A stretch of DNA of 64,000 bases. It comes from Nothopassalora personata (lineage: Eukaryota; Ascomycota; Dothideomycetes; Mycosphaerellales; Mycosphaerellaceae). The translations under genes and the position numbers were made by a program. Positions 42,183-54,784 of this stretch are shown one piece after another (the first letter of the stretch is position 1; each line of letters opens with the position of its first letter). The notes under the pieces were generated by a model. It searched no databases and was not told where the DNA came from. It saw only the letters and a program-made list of their open reading frames with translations. The stretch spans positions 5,394,001 to 5,458,000 of the forward strand of contig CM066292.1 in the NCBI GenBank assembly GCA_033816765.1, given 5' to 3'.

Positions 42183-45100
42183 CTTATAGGTCTTTGTTTT
42201 TCTTATAATATTCTCGGATCTTTTGTTAACAGTTTTATAGGTTCTTTTCTAGTTCCTAGGTATTTTCTAATTCGTCGTATCCTTTCTATTTAACAAGGTA
42301 TCGCTAACCTTTCTTATCTAGGATTCTTTCGACTTCGAATTCGTTTTCTGCTTCCGGCTCGAAATAGAAGCTCTCCTAGTAGGGTGTTTCGGCGTCTACG
42401 GGTTCTAACTTAGAGATATAGAAGACTAGGTGGATTTTTACGTCTAGTAGTAGTCGTAGGCGGTAGTTAACTAGTCCTATAATTTTGTCGATAAAAAATG
42501 GTCCGACCTTAACGTAATCTAGTTTCTTAGTCTATCTTCTTGTTCTCAAGTTTTTTGTAAGGAGATAGACCTTATCCCCCTCTTTTAGTAGAGGTGCCAT
42601 TTTTCTCGTGTCCTACCGTTGTTAAGACAGTTTATATTGTGCATCTTCGATCGTCTTACGTGTTTCTTTATGCACTTCCTTAAGAGTATCCGTCGTCACG
42701 ATTGCTCTTTAGGCTTATAGGTAGGATCTAGGTGTTCTAAATAGGTTAGGATCTTTGCTAAAGTTCGCATAAAATAGTGTCGTTAAAGTTATCTCTAATT
42801 TGTGGTTGCTTAGTGCAATCTGCGCCATTGGTAGTAATGAGACCTAGTTGTCTTATGCATAATTGATGTAGTGTCGTAGGTATTGTTCTAGCGTTTAATT
42901 TATCCTTTCGGTTTGTCCGTCTATTTCCGGATGATATGCTATTAACAGCTTATGTTTAATTCCGATCGTTCCTATAGGCGTCTTCTAGTAGTTTAATGTA
43001 AATAGCTTATCTCTGTCCGTTATAAACGCTTAAGGGAATACGTAGTATCGGATAAGTCTATCTAGTACGAGGTATCCGAGCTGCTCTACATTGTACGTTT
43101 CTGATACAGGAATGAAGTGTACGTATTTTATAAGCCTATTAACCATAACTAGTATTATGTCGTATAGTTGTTTCGTAACTTAATCTCTTAACAGTGGGAG
43201 TTTCGTAATAAAGTCTATTGTAACTTCGTCCTATGGTTTCATCGGTAGTATCCTAAACTGTAGGTAACCGTATTTTATGTGTCTCGTAGCCTTGTTTCGT
43301 TAGTAGTGTACGCATTGTTTAATGTAGCGTGACACCTTAAGTTTCATCTATGGAAATGAGAAACTGCGTTATATTAGGTCCATTGTTTTTAAAGTTCTAG
43401 GGTGTCTATAAGTTAGTCCGTCGTGATGTTATCGTATGCATTCTTCTTCTCGATCCTTAGGTACTTAGTATTTTCCTTGCGATATAGGGAACTATTCGTC
43501 CCTATCGCCTAATATCCGTACGATGTTATTAAATTCTCTTATGTTAGCACTAAGACTTCCGTCGGGGTTCGTCTTTAATATCTTATGTTACACTGGTTCT
43601 TTTTCTTCTATGTAGTCGCTTCTTCGGCTTAGCGCGTCGGCGCGGCTATTCTCTCGTCCTAGAGTATATTTAATTTCGAACTTATACTATCCTAGCAGCT
43701 CCGACTAGCGGGCTTGCCTTCGGGTAAGTTCTTTCGTCGTCGTAAAGTACGTAAGATTCTTATAGTTAGAAAGAATCGTTAACTTCAGTAGGCCCTCGAC
43801 ATATACTCTCTAATGTTGCATAGTAGTAATAATAGCTAGAAGCTCTTTGTTATAGATGTCGTAGTTCTGTTCCGCTATAGTCATTTTCCGGGAGTAATAG
43901 GCTACTAGGTGTCTTTACCTATCGTGTGTCTATGTTAGACATACGCCTATTGCTATATTAGACGCATCGGTCTCGATGTGGACTTCCATACTACTACCGA
44001 ATAGTCGAAGCGTAGGGGCTGAAGCGCATTGTTCCTTAAGTTTCTTAAATGCTTCAATCTATTCCTTTCCCTATTTCTAAGTGACGTCCTTTCTTATAAG
44101 CATCGTTATTAGTACTGCTGTCTTTAAATAGTCCTTAATGAATTTCCGGTTATAGTTCGTTAGTCTAAGGAATAATTATACGTCCTTAACTGTTTTCGGT
44201 TCTAGCTATTCTCTAATTAACTGTGTCTTCGTAGGGTCGATCGTTATCCCTATAGTACTAATAATAAAGCCTAAGAATTTAACTTCTTTCTTATAGAATT
44301 CGCATTTCTCGGGTACTATCTTAAATCCTAAACGCGTAAGTCCTTCGAATACGTCCTAGACTTACTTTATATAATTCTAAAGGGATCCTTTCGTATAGAC
44401 TAATATATCGTCTATATAAGCGACAACGTATACGTCGAGTAGGTCTCTAAGTGTTTCGTTAATAAGGTCCTAATAGGATACGGGTACGTTAGTTAATTCT
44501 ATTAGCATAACTAAGAATTCGTAAAGTCCGTATCTTATTCTAAAAGCGGTTTTCTATTCTTCTCCTTCTACTATCCGTATAGCGTAGAAGGCATCTCGTA
44601 GGTTAATCTTCGTGGACTAGTCTAATCCGGTTAATCTATCTTATACTTCTTCGATGTTAGGTAGCGGGTATCGGTTCTTAATTGTAATCTCGTTTAACTT
44701 CCTATAGTCTTGTACGAGTCGCAACTTCCCGTTTGCTTTTAGAACGAATATATATAGAGTTCCTATACTTAAGGTAGATCTTCTTATCTATCCTTTAGCT
44801 AGCTTCTCCTTTAGCTATTCTCGTAGGGTCTATAGCTCTTTCTTAGACATTTAATATAGGGGTCCCTATAGAGGCTCTTTCCCTAGCTAAATGTTGATCT
44901 TGTGATCCTATAGGCGGTACTTAGGTAAGGCGGTTTTACCTCTCTCCTCTTTAAAGAGTCGCGACTACTTGCGATACTCCTTAGGAATACTTAACTCTAA
45001 GATGTTAGTATTCTTCGATAGTACGTTACTTCTATTACTTCTAGTAACTTCGTAACCCGGCGGCCTTACGCTAGTGTCTATCCCGGTCGAAGGTAGTTCT

Positions 45101-47605
45101 TCTATCCTTCTAGTCGGCGAAAGCTCGAATACGTTAAGCTGTTTCCTTGCCTTATCTACTATCGTCCGCTATCGATGCGTAGGCTAAATGTCGATAACGT
45201 AGTCGCATTCCCTAAATGTAAGTACTCCTCTTCTCTAGTCGATTACTAGATTGTGCTTTCTTAACTAAGGTATACCTAATACTATGTTATAACTAGCTAT
45301 ATTAGTAACATCTAAGGTAATATTCTTGTAGTGCTATTAGATAGCTAGTAGCAATAGTGTCGTCTCCTATTCTACGCTAGGTAACGATAATCCGTTTACC
45401 GCGATTAACTCGTAACCCTATTTCTTCTTTAGGGTAGCGAACCCGTTTTTTCTTACGAAAGACTCGGAGATAAAATTCCCCGCTACTCCTAAGTCGATTA
45501 TAACACTAGTCTTGTGTCCGTTAACGATTGCTTATATCTAGAAAACTGTGTTTAATGTCGATACGTGAGCCTAAGTGGTATATAACTCCCTTTAGTCGCT
45601 TATTCCTAAGGAGCTAATCCTTTTCCCGAATAGTATGTAGTTTGCTATGCTTCGTGCCTAGAGGCTTCGGCTAGAACCTATAGCCCGTTGCCCTATGTCT
45701 ACACTTGTAGTCTATTACGTTCCTAGATCTTCTACGATTCTAAGTAGAGAGCCCGTACATACTGTACTGCTATTCGTAGTTCGTTTAAGACGAAAGTTCC
45801 TACCGGTGTTAGGTATCCGGTATCCGTTATTTGGCTTCTTATAGGTAGTCGTTCGATAACCGCTTTAGCTAAGTTCTTAGTATTGTTTATAGTTAGGTAG
45901 CCCTATACTATGCCCCTTATTATGTCGAGTGTCTTATCGAATCCGTTAGGGTTTAGGTATCGTTTCCCTAAGAACTTTAGTAGGAATTCTTCGTGCCTTC
46001 GTTAGAGGTAGATAATTAACTTATAGAGTTTCTTTAGCGCATCTACCGTAAATGTGTATACTTCGTTTTCGTCGTCGGTGTCGCTCTCTTCTTCTTCGGA
46101 TAAGTCCTCGCTTAACTCCTCCGGTACGTAATCTTCTTCGATAGTATCTAGCTCGTTCGTTTATTATTCTAGTGCTAGTAACTAGCGTCCGTCCTATTCT
46201 GGATCCTGGTTTTCTTTATTGTCGTTATCGAAGCAAGATTCGTCTATGTCTACTTCTTAGAGCTTGTTTTGTCTATGCTAAGCTCCTAGGGTTCCTACCG
46301 GTTGTCGTAGCTAGTACCCTACGCCTAACTTAGCGTCGTAGTAGGTTTAACACGAGTCCTAGTAACAGAATCGCTAGTGAAGGCTTCCGTAACCGTATCG
46401 AGATTCCTTCTTAACTTTATAGTTAACTCCTCGTGCTATTATGCTAAACAATCTAATAGTCTTTAATTGTCGGTTATTCGGTAGTAGTGTATGTTGTTAA
46501 ACATAGTATCCTCCTCGTCCTTATAAGGGGTCTAGGAGAGGCGTCGCAACCCGGTTACTATCCTTCTCCTCTACTCTCTAGGTATAGTTGAATTGTCGGG
46601 GTCCAACGCTACTCCTAGATTTGCCTACCTTTAGTTGCATTATATTAAACTGCTCGCGGTACACTATATTTTTTCCGCGGCAATCCCGCGCTATGTAGCC
46701 TTCCTTACTATAGGCATAGCATATAAGTTTTCCTTTCCCTTTAAAGGGCTTTCCGTAGCCCCTACTCTTGTCGATCCTCCGTGCTCGTTGGGTAACGTCT
46801 AGTTCTATTAGCTGTGGTCTATAGTAGGGCTAGCTTTATCGTGAGAATTCTCCCTTCGTAACGTATCCTCCTAAGGGTCTGCGGTCCGGAGCGTATCCTA
46901 CTATTCCTCCTACTTTAGAGTCGTATTTCTTTTCCTAGTGTCGTTCCTAGAGCTAGTCGTCGATATTGATCGACGCCTTTATTAGCTCTTCGAGGTTAGT
47001 AATCCGTCCCCCGTGTCTTATTAACTCGTCCTTAACGGAGTCCTTAAGTCTACGTCGGAACATAGTCATTAACGCCGTCTAGTCCCATCTAGTAATTTGT
47101 CCGTATTCTTCGAATTTGGCGGCATACTCTAAAGTAGACGTCTTCTACTTTAGGTGTTAAATAATTCGTATAGCCTGTTAGACTTCGTTCGAGGTTCTAA
47201 AGATTAATCTTATCTTATCTTTAAAAAGGGTGTAGCTCCTAAACATTCCAGTAGGGTCTAATCGTCCTATACCTTCAAGGTATTCCTTAAGGTAAGGTTT
47301 AATCTAGTTCTGCGCACTTCCGCGAAGGTACGTAATAGCGAGGATAGTTCTTTTATCGGCATTGACTAGGTTAAACATAAGATATATATCCATCTAATTA
47401 ATCTAGTCGTCGAACTTAGCCCTATCTCTATAGAAGAGGTCTAGTTTAGTAGCCTTAACGTCGTTCTTCCTTAGAGTAGGCTCGTTATCGTTATTAGACT
47501 TATCGTCCTTCGTAGTGGTCTATTGTAGTAGCGTACGGCGGATGCTTCCTACTTCGCTAGGGGCGGGTGTTCCCCTACTAGCTGCTTAAGTAGCGCTTAT
47601 CCTAA

Positions 47606-47617
47606 GGGCGTTCAAAG
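47606..47617 (-). other. B1 primer-binding site candidate
   Basis: Minus-strand CTTTGAACGCCC directly follows the 5' LTR. It does not begin with TGG, so it does not match the 3' end of a mature tRNA. Its TTGAACGC is the exact complement of GCGTTCAA inside the LTR (47767-47774 on the plus strand reads TTGAACGC). Confidence 0.6.
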
Positions 47618-48005
47618 TGTTATTGTCTCGTTCTAGGGCTAATCTTAAAGGAGAGATAAGTCAAGTCACGTGGCGGTATTATTCTTTAGAGAGGCTAGAG
47701 CAAGCTAAGCGAAGATGAATGATAGGAATAAGAGTTGTATTCCAATCAGTGAGATAGTAACATAAGTTGAACGCATTAGAACTATAAGGGTTTCTAGCGT
47801 TCCTAAATATAAAGGAGATTCGCGGCGTAGAGCCTATAGCTTAGTATAATCACCTTAATCAGTCCTACTAAGCATACTAATTACACTAATCAGTCCGTAA
47901 AGTGATTAGTGTCACGTGCGTCTAGATGATCAGTTATTACGTGTCTCCAAGTGATTAGTGTTACGTGTGTCTAGTCGGGGCTGCCGTTTAGACTAAACCG
48001 TAACA
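47618..48005 (-). repeat. B1 5' LTR
   Basis: 388 bp. Read on the minus strand it contains CTCCTTTATATTTAGGAACG followed about 30 bp later by GCGTTCAAC, an arrangement like a TATA box and transcript start. It ends against the ATAGG target duplication at 48006-48010. Confidence 0.95.
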
Positions 48006-48386
48006 ATAGGCTACCCTTATAACTACGTCCCCTTCTAGGATAAGTAACCCTTAGCTCGTAGCTTTAGGAGGTTTCTATATAGTACTTCTATCTAGTTCTC
48101 GCTAGTTCTAGTACTATACGGTCTATATACGTATTATATACGTATCGTTATTAGGATATAAGTATTATAATTACTAGGTTAACTAAGGCCTACTTAAGGA
48201 TTTAAGAAGTATACCCTTTTCCCCCTTCTTTCTCTTACTCGTACTACGTTCTTGTAGCGTACTATACTAGTACTACTACCGACTTACTAGCTTCTCGCTA
48301 GGTTCTTACCCGCGTACCGCTAGTAACTACTACTACTATAAGCTTTAGAAGAAGCTATTTAAGACTAACTCCGTTAGAAGACCCTA

Positions 48387-48747
48387 TGTTACGGTTCAGT
48401 CTAGACTATGTAACTATAGCTAACTATTAGATGCGAATAGTTACGTACGCTATTCGCAATTACTCGCTTACTAGCAACTTAGTAATCTACGAGTATAGTA
48501 ATACTATCTCCTTTATATTTAGGAGCGCTAAGAATTACTTATAGTTTTAATACGTTTAACTTACTATTTAATATTACTATTTAGAATATACTAATACCTA
48601 ATCTCTACATACTGTTTCTTAAGTCTTTATAGGACTAAGACACTACTACTTTATTACTCTCCCTTAACGTCTTATTAGCCTAAGAATAAAACTAATTAAG
48701 CTTATCTTCTTAACTTATAATATTATAAGATTATACTAAACCTAATA
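48387..48747 (+). repeat. A2 5' LTR
   Basis: 361 bp beginning TGTTACGGTTCAG and ending CCTAATA (RIP form of CCTAACA). It holds one copy of a 33-bp U3 unit (48459-48491), where the 3' LTR has three. Confidence 0.9.
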
Positions 48748-50780
48748 GCTTTAAACGCCCTCTACGGTAAGAGACTAATAGAGTAAACGGGGAACACCCG
48801 CCCCTAGTAAATTAAGGAGAGCCCGACGACCTTAGACCGCGGATAATACTATTAATGTGCTTTAGTAACAATTATAATAATAATAAGCCTAGAAACTATA
48901 CGCTATACTACGGACTATAGCCGATAGAGCTTAACGCTATAGAGAAAGCTTATAAGATCCGGAATTAGGGTAAGTTTAAGCCTAAGAGTTTAAAGGGAAG
49001 CATTACCTACTATATCTATAGAAAAGAAGGCTATATAGCGAGGAACTACTACGGTAAAAAGAATATAGTACGCCGTAAATAGTTTAATACAATATAATAA
49101 GGAACTAGTAAACTCGAGAGTAGTATTAGATTACCGGGTAATACCGACTATACTCGAGGAGTAGTAGAGAAAGTTAGTAATAAAGGTAACTGTATCTCCT
49201 ACACCCCTTACGCGAACGAGGAGGTTACTATAGTTATAAGCGAGGATGTCACTATAGTTATAAGAACTAACTGTAATAATTTAATATAATAGTATAAAGA
49301 GTTAACTACGAGATTGAATTTAAATCTTAAAATAGTTATAGAAGCCTTTATTAGCTATTCTATTACTAAGACTCGTATTAGGTTTACTACTCCATAAAAA
49401 TAGAAGTAGAGTATTAGCCTTAGTAACCGCGAGGAACCCTAGGAGTAATATATAGATAAGACGCTACGCTTTAAATAGTAAATATTAGCGAACTCTATTT
49501 CGATAACAATAAGAATAATAAAGAAAACTAGGACCTAGGATAGAACGGATCATAGTTACTAGAACTATAAGAAGAAAATTAAGAAACTATTAGGCTAGAT
49601 ACTATTAAAGAAGATTAGGATCCGGAAGAATTAAGCGAAGAAGATTTCTCTAAAGGAGAAAAGAGCAATACTAACGACGATAATAAATAATTAACCTTTA
49701 CAGTCGATATATCTAAGAAACTACATAATATAATCGTTTACCTATAGAGAAGATATAAAGAATTCCTACTAAAATAATTAAGATAACGAGTACTATACCT
49801 AAACGAGTTCAATAAAACCCTTAATATACTATAAGTAATAGCTTAGACATACCTAACTATAAGTATTATAGAGAATCTCGCCATAGTAGTTATAGAGTAA
49901 CTACCTATAGGAAGCCGAGTAATAGATACCGGGTATCTTATACTATTAGGAATATTCGTATCGAACGACTTACATAATATAGTATAATACGTACGCGTAC
50001 TCTACTTAGAAATATAAAAGATCTAGGAACGTTACCGGAGACAAGTACGGATATAGAAAGGATCGCGCTAGGTTTAGACGGAGGCCTCGAGATACGAAGT
50101 ACGACGTTCTATATACGAATAGGGAAAAGGATCGACTCGCTAGAAATAAGCGACTAACGGGAGTTATATAATATAGAAAAGGCTTACGTATTACTAATAG
50201 TAGAAGTAGTCTTCTAAATATAAGTAATCGTTAATCGTTATAGAACTAAGGTTATAATTAATTCTAGAGCAAGCGGGAATTTTACCTCCGAAACATTTAT
50301 AAGGACTAGAGAGATCGTAACCTAAAAGAAAGACGAAGGGTATAATTTAATTACAGTAGACGGATTATCCTTACCTAGTATAGAGCGAGAGACGATACCG
50401 CTACTACTAGTAATCTAATAGTACTATAAGGAGATTATCTTAGATATTACTAATATAGCTAGTTATAATATTGTATTAGGTATATCTTAGTTAAGAAAGT
50501 ATAATCTAATAGTTAACTAGAAGAGAGGAGTACTTATATTTAGGGAATACAATTATATTATTAACATTTAGCCTACGTAGTAGTAGTAATCGCTAGTAGA
50601 TAAGGTAAGGAAATAGCTAAATAAGATATAGCTTACGTAGACTAGTAGGATAAGAGAACTACCTTCGACTAGAATAGACACTAGTATAGGGCCGCCGGGT
50701 TACGAAGTTACTAGTAGTAATAGAAGTAATATACTATCGAAGGATACTAATATCTTAGAGTTAAGTATCCCTAAGGAGTA

Positions 50781-51187
50781 TATTACGGTCTAAGCGCGAT
50801 GGGCCTAAGGCTCCCCCGCGCTAGCACTTAATAACATTAGGATCCGTGTCTCGTGACATAGATCCCCTATATAGAGGATCTGTCGCTCCCTTAATAGACA
50901 TTATAGACCCTTTAGATCTGCGGGATCTGTAGACAGACACTACAGATCTAGAAAATGTATTCCTTTGTATTTAGGAAACGCTAAGAAAACCCTTATGGCT
51001 TCGAAGCGTTTAACTCACTGTTTAATCTTACTGTTTAGAATACAACCTTACCTAACCGCTGCCTCGCTACTGCTTTATACTGCTCTCCCTCCTGCTCCCA
51101 CTCGACGAGAACAAAATCTCGATCGAACGAAGGTTACCTAACTTGTTATTTGACTTAGTAAGATTATAGGTTTAACTAAACCTAACA
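50781..51187 (+). repeat. Solo LTR in A2 pol, TSD GAGTA
   Basis: 407 bp starting TATTACGGTC (RIP form of TGTTACGG) and ending CCTAACA, flanked by perfect GAGTA repeats (50776-50780 and 51188-51192). Its 3' half matches the A3 LTR; its U3 is different. It keeps many CpA/TpG sites (for example TACTGCTCTCCCTCCTGCTC), so it arrived later and was less mutated than its host A2. The A3 pol at about 60085 shows the uninterrupted sequence. Confidence 0.92.
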
Positions 51188-54019
51188 GAGTATTATAAGT
51201 AGCCGCGACTCTTTAAAGAGGAGAGAGGTAAAGACGCCCTTCCTAGATACCGACTATAGAATTATAAGATTAATATTTAGCTAGGGAAAGAGCCTCTATA
51301 GGGACCCCTATACTAAATATCTAAGAAAGAGATATAGACCCTACGAGAATAGCTAAAAGAGAAGCTAGCTAAAGGATAGATAAGAAGATCTACCTTAAGT
51401 ATAGGCGCTCTATATATATTCGTTCTAAAACTAAACTAGAAGTTACGACTCGTATAAGACTATAGAAAGCTAAACGAGATTACTATTAAAAACTAATACC
51501 CGCTACCTAATATTAAAGAAGCATAAGATAGATTAACCGGATTGGACTAGTATACGAAGACTAACCTACGAGATACCTTCTACGCTATACAAATAGTAGA
51601 AGGAGAAGAATAGAAATCCGCTTTTAGGACGAGATACGGACTCTACGAGTTCTTAGTTATACTAATAGGATTACCTAACGTACCCGTATCCTACTAGGAC
51701 CTTATTAACGAAACGCTTAGGGACCTACTTAACGTATACATTATCGCCTATATAGATAATATACTAGTCTACACGAAAGAATCCCTATAGAATTATATAA
51801 AGTAGGTCTAGGGTATATTTAAATAACTTGCGCGTTTAGGATTTAAGATAGTACCTAAGAAATATAAATTCTATAAGAAAGAAGTTAAATTCTTAGGCTT
51901 TATTATTAGTACGACGGGAATAATAGTCGACCCTATAAAAACTTAGTTAATTAGGGAATAGCTAGAACTAAAGATAGTTAAGGAAGTATAATTATTCCTT
52001 AGACTAGTAAACTATAACCTAAAATTCATTAAAGACTACGCGAGGATAGTAGTACTAATAATGATACTTATAAGAAAAGACGTTAACTAGAAATAGGGAA
52101 AAGAATAAGCCGATACGTTTAAGTAACTTAAAGAACAATACGTATTAGCTCCTACGCTTTAACTATTTAATAGTAGTAAGGAAGTCTATATCGAGACTAA
52201 TACGTCTAATATAGTAATAGGCGCGTATTTAACGTAAACATATAATAGGTAGAGATACCTAGTAGCCTATTACTCTCGGAAAATAACTATAGTAGAACAG
52301 AACTACGATATCTATAATAAAGAGCTTCTAGCTATTATTACTACCGTATAGTATTAGAAAGTATATATCGAGGACCTACTAAAGTTGATAATTCTTTCTA
52401 ACTATAAGAATCTTACGTACTTTACGACGATAAAAGAACTTACTTAAAGGCAAGCCCGCTAGTCGGAGCTACTAGAGTAGTATAAGTTCGAAATTAAATA
52501 TATACTAGGAAGAGAGAATAGCCGCGTCGACGCGCTAAGCTAAAGAAGCAATTATATAGAAGGAAAGAAACTAGTATAATATAAGATACTAAAGATAAAC
52601 CCTAATAGAAGTCTTAGTACTAACATAAGGGAATTTAATAACATCGTACGGATACTAAACAATAAAGACGAGCAGTTTCCTATATTGTAAGAGAAGTACT
52701 AAGTACTAAAGAATTTAGAGGAAGAGTATATATAATAATATTACGATGGACTAATATATAGACATCCTAGGACTTTAAAAATAATAGACCTAATATAATA
52801 TAGCTTCTTATTTCCGTAAATAAGACTTAAGGTATTACGTTATATTAAACGATACGTATACTACTAACGAAATAAGGCTACGAGACATACGAGATACGGT
52901 TACCTATAGTTTAGGACACTACTAATAAAACTATAGAACGAAGGTACAATAGACTTTATTACGAAGCTCTAGCCGTCGAAAGACTAAGTTACGAAACGAT
53001 TATACGACATAATACTAGTTATAGTTAATAGACTTATAAAATACGTATACTTTATTCCTATATTAGAGATATATAATGTAGAGTAGCTCGGATACCTCGT
53101 ACTAGATAGAATTATCCGATACTATAGATTCCCTTAAGTATTTATAATAGATAGAGATAAGCTATTTATATCTAACTACTAGAAGACGCTTATAGGAACA
53201 ATTAGAATTAAATACAAGCTATCGATAGCATATTATCTAGAATCTAACGAATAAACTAAACAGATAAATAAAACGCTAGAGTAATACCTACAATACTATA
53301 CTGACTACGTATAAAATAACTGGGTTTTATTACTACTAATAGCGTAGATTGCACTAAATAATTATAAATTAGAGACAACTATAACGATACTACTTTATAT
53401 AAACTTTAGTAAAGATCCTAACCTATTTAGAATATCTAGATCCTACCTATAGGCCTAAAAAGCAATCGTAACGATAGATACTCTTAAGGAAGTGTATAAA
53501 GAAACGCGTAAGACAATTAAAGATATATAATAAAAACTATCTTAGTAACGGTACAATATAAGAAAAATAGCGCCTCTATTAAAGGAGGGGAATAAGGTCT
53601 ATCTCCTTATAAAAAACTTAAGAATAAGAAGATAGACTAAGAAACTAGATTATATTTAAGGTCGGACTATTTTTCATTAATAAAGTTATAGGACTAGTTA
53701 ACTACCGCCTACGACTACTACCCGACGTAAAAATCTACATAGTCTTCTATATCTTAAAGTTAGAGCTAGTAGACGCTAAAACACCTTACTAAGAGAGCTT
53801 TTATTTCGAGCCGGACGTAGAAAGCGAATTTAAAGTCGAAAAGATCCTAGATAAAAGAGGTTAGTAATACCTTATTAAGTAGAAAGGATATAACAATTTA
53901 GAAAATACCTAGAAACTAAAAGAAAACCTATATAACTATTAGTAGAAAATCTAAGAATACTATAAGACTAAAAAGAGGTCTAGCTAACTAACCTCCATTA
54001 GCAACTAGTTAGCTAGAAA

Positions 54020-54149
54020 TAGCTAAGGTAGGAATTAAACATACGACCTCCCTTCCGAACAACAAGTATAAGGGAACGGTTAAGGATATAAGCTAAAATA
54101 GTTCCCCTATAACGCTAGAAAGGCGCTCTACTACTAAGCTACTTAACTA
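54020..54149 (-). tRNA. Degenerate tRNA-like sequence inside A2
   Basis: Read on the minus strand: acceptor 5' arm TAGTTAA (54143-54149), D-arm-like TAGCTTAGTAGTAGAGCGC (box A-like), CCTTTC ... GGAAGG as an anticodon stem separated by an insert of about 58 nt, T-arm-like GTATGTTTAATTCCTAC (box B-like), and acceptor 3' arm TTAGCTA. The two acceptor arms pair over 7 bp with one wobble. The 130-nt length would mean an intron-bearing tRNA or tRNA-derived repeat. RIP has altered it, so the anticodon cannot be read and it is surely not functional now. Confidence 0.42.
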
Positions 54150-54175
54150 ATTAATAAGAATAAAGGAAAACTTAT

Positions 54176-54670
54176 AACTTATATCCCTTACGACGCCGAG
54201 ATAGAGAAATCGATCGATTTATTAATAAAATCAATAGATAACTAAACCGTAGGAGATAAACCGACGGTCGTATTTATAGTAGGACAATTAACATCCTTAA
54301 TCTCTTTAGAAGCCTCTATCTTAGCCTCGAGATACTACGCCTTCCTTCGCGCGCGCTCCTCTACCTAACGAAGGATAGCTTTATCTCGTATTAACCGCGC
54401 TAGGACCTTAGTAAGCTCTTTCTTATCCTTTTTAACCTTCTTTCGATACTCTTTACGAGTCTTATTAAGAGACTCCTAAGAAAGGTTTATATATTTATAA
54501 CTACGACGAACGTATTCGGAATACCGGAGTTAAAAGTTACCCTTTATAGTAGTATAGGAAGGGCCGTTTAAGAAATAATAGTTATTTATAGTAGTATAGG
54601 AAGGGCCGTTTAAGAAATAATAGTTATAAGTAAGATCAACGGAACGCCCGTGTTTATTAATTTCTTTCGT
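54176..54670 (-). pseudogene. Antisense Zn2Cys6/coiled-coil accessory frame in A2
   Basis: Minus-strand frame, opposite to A2 gag-pol, between the chromodomain and the 3' LTR. After discounting an in-frame 42-bp tandem duplication, Tyr codons occur with spacing Y-x2-Y-x6-Y-x10-Y-x2-Y-x6-Y, exactly a Zn2Cys6 cluster in which all six Cys (TGY) have become Tyr (TAY), one TpG-to-TpA step each. The last three are seen in RYSEYVRRSYKY. A basic helix follows (LNKTRKEYRKKVKKDKKEL, VLARLIRDKAIL, EERARRKA), predicted coiled coil, then a Ser/Thr-rich tail. In-frame stops are TAG or TAA. The position, strand and layout match the frame in B1. The exact start and end are uncertain. Confidence 0.55.
54543..54626. 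repeat. Perfect 42-bp tandem duplication
   Basis: Bases 54543-54584 and 54585-54626 are identical, including all RIP-type sites. This means the duplication followed most RIP mutation, or both copies were hit alike. It repeats 14 codons of the antisense accessory frame without shifting it. Confidence 0.95.
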
Positions 54671-54784
54671 AAGATAAAGACAATTCTTAGAAGAAGAAGA
54701 AGAAATTGTTACTAATACGAGAAGAGGATATTAGATACTATCTTATATAAGCTTTAGGACGAAGCTAAACTAGAAGGGAGATAG

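Larger units (their letters stand above)
41146..48005 (-). mobile_element. Gypsy element B1, complete chromovirus with TSD
   Basis: 6,860 bp with 388-bp LTRs at both ends and a 5-bp target duplication ATAGG (41141-41145 and 48006-48010). Coding is on the minus strand: gag from about 47580 with a zinc knuckle near 46674-46722 (one Cys and the His changed to Tyr); protease and RT (YIDD intact at 44407-44418); integrase core with TDRDKLFT at about 42895-43060; chromodomain at about 42228-42346 (FEVERILDKKG). Frames are broken mostly by TAG, as expected when RIP turns TGG or CAG into TAG. CpA/TpG is less depleted than in neighbours, so B1 is the younger insertion. An antisense extra frame lies between pol and the 3' LTR. 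Confidence 0.93.
40973..48384. repeat. Dispersed repeat C, copy 2, split by element B1
   Basis: Bases 40973-41145 and 48011-48384 align end to end with repeat C copy 1 (36979-37531). The gap between them is exactly element B1 plus one copy of the 5-bp target site. Copy 1 is thus a built-in empty site for the insertion. Confidence 0.75.
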
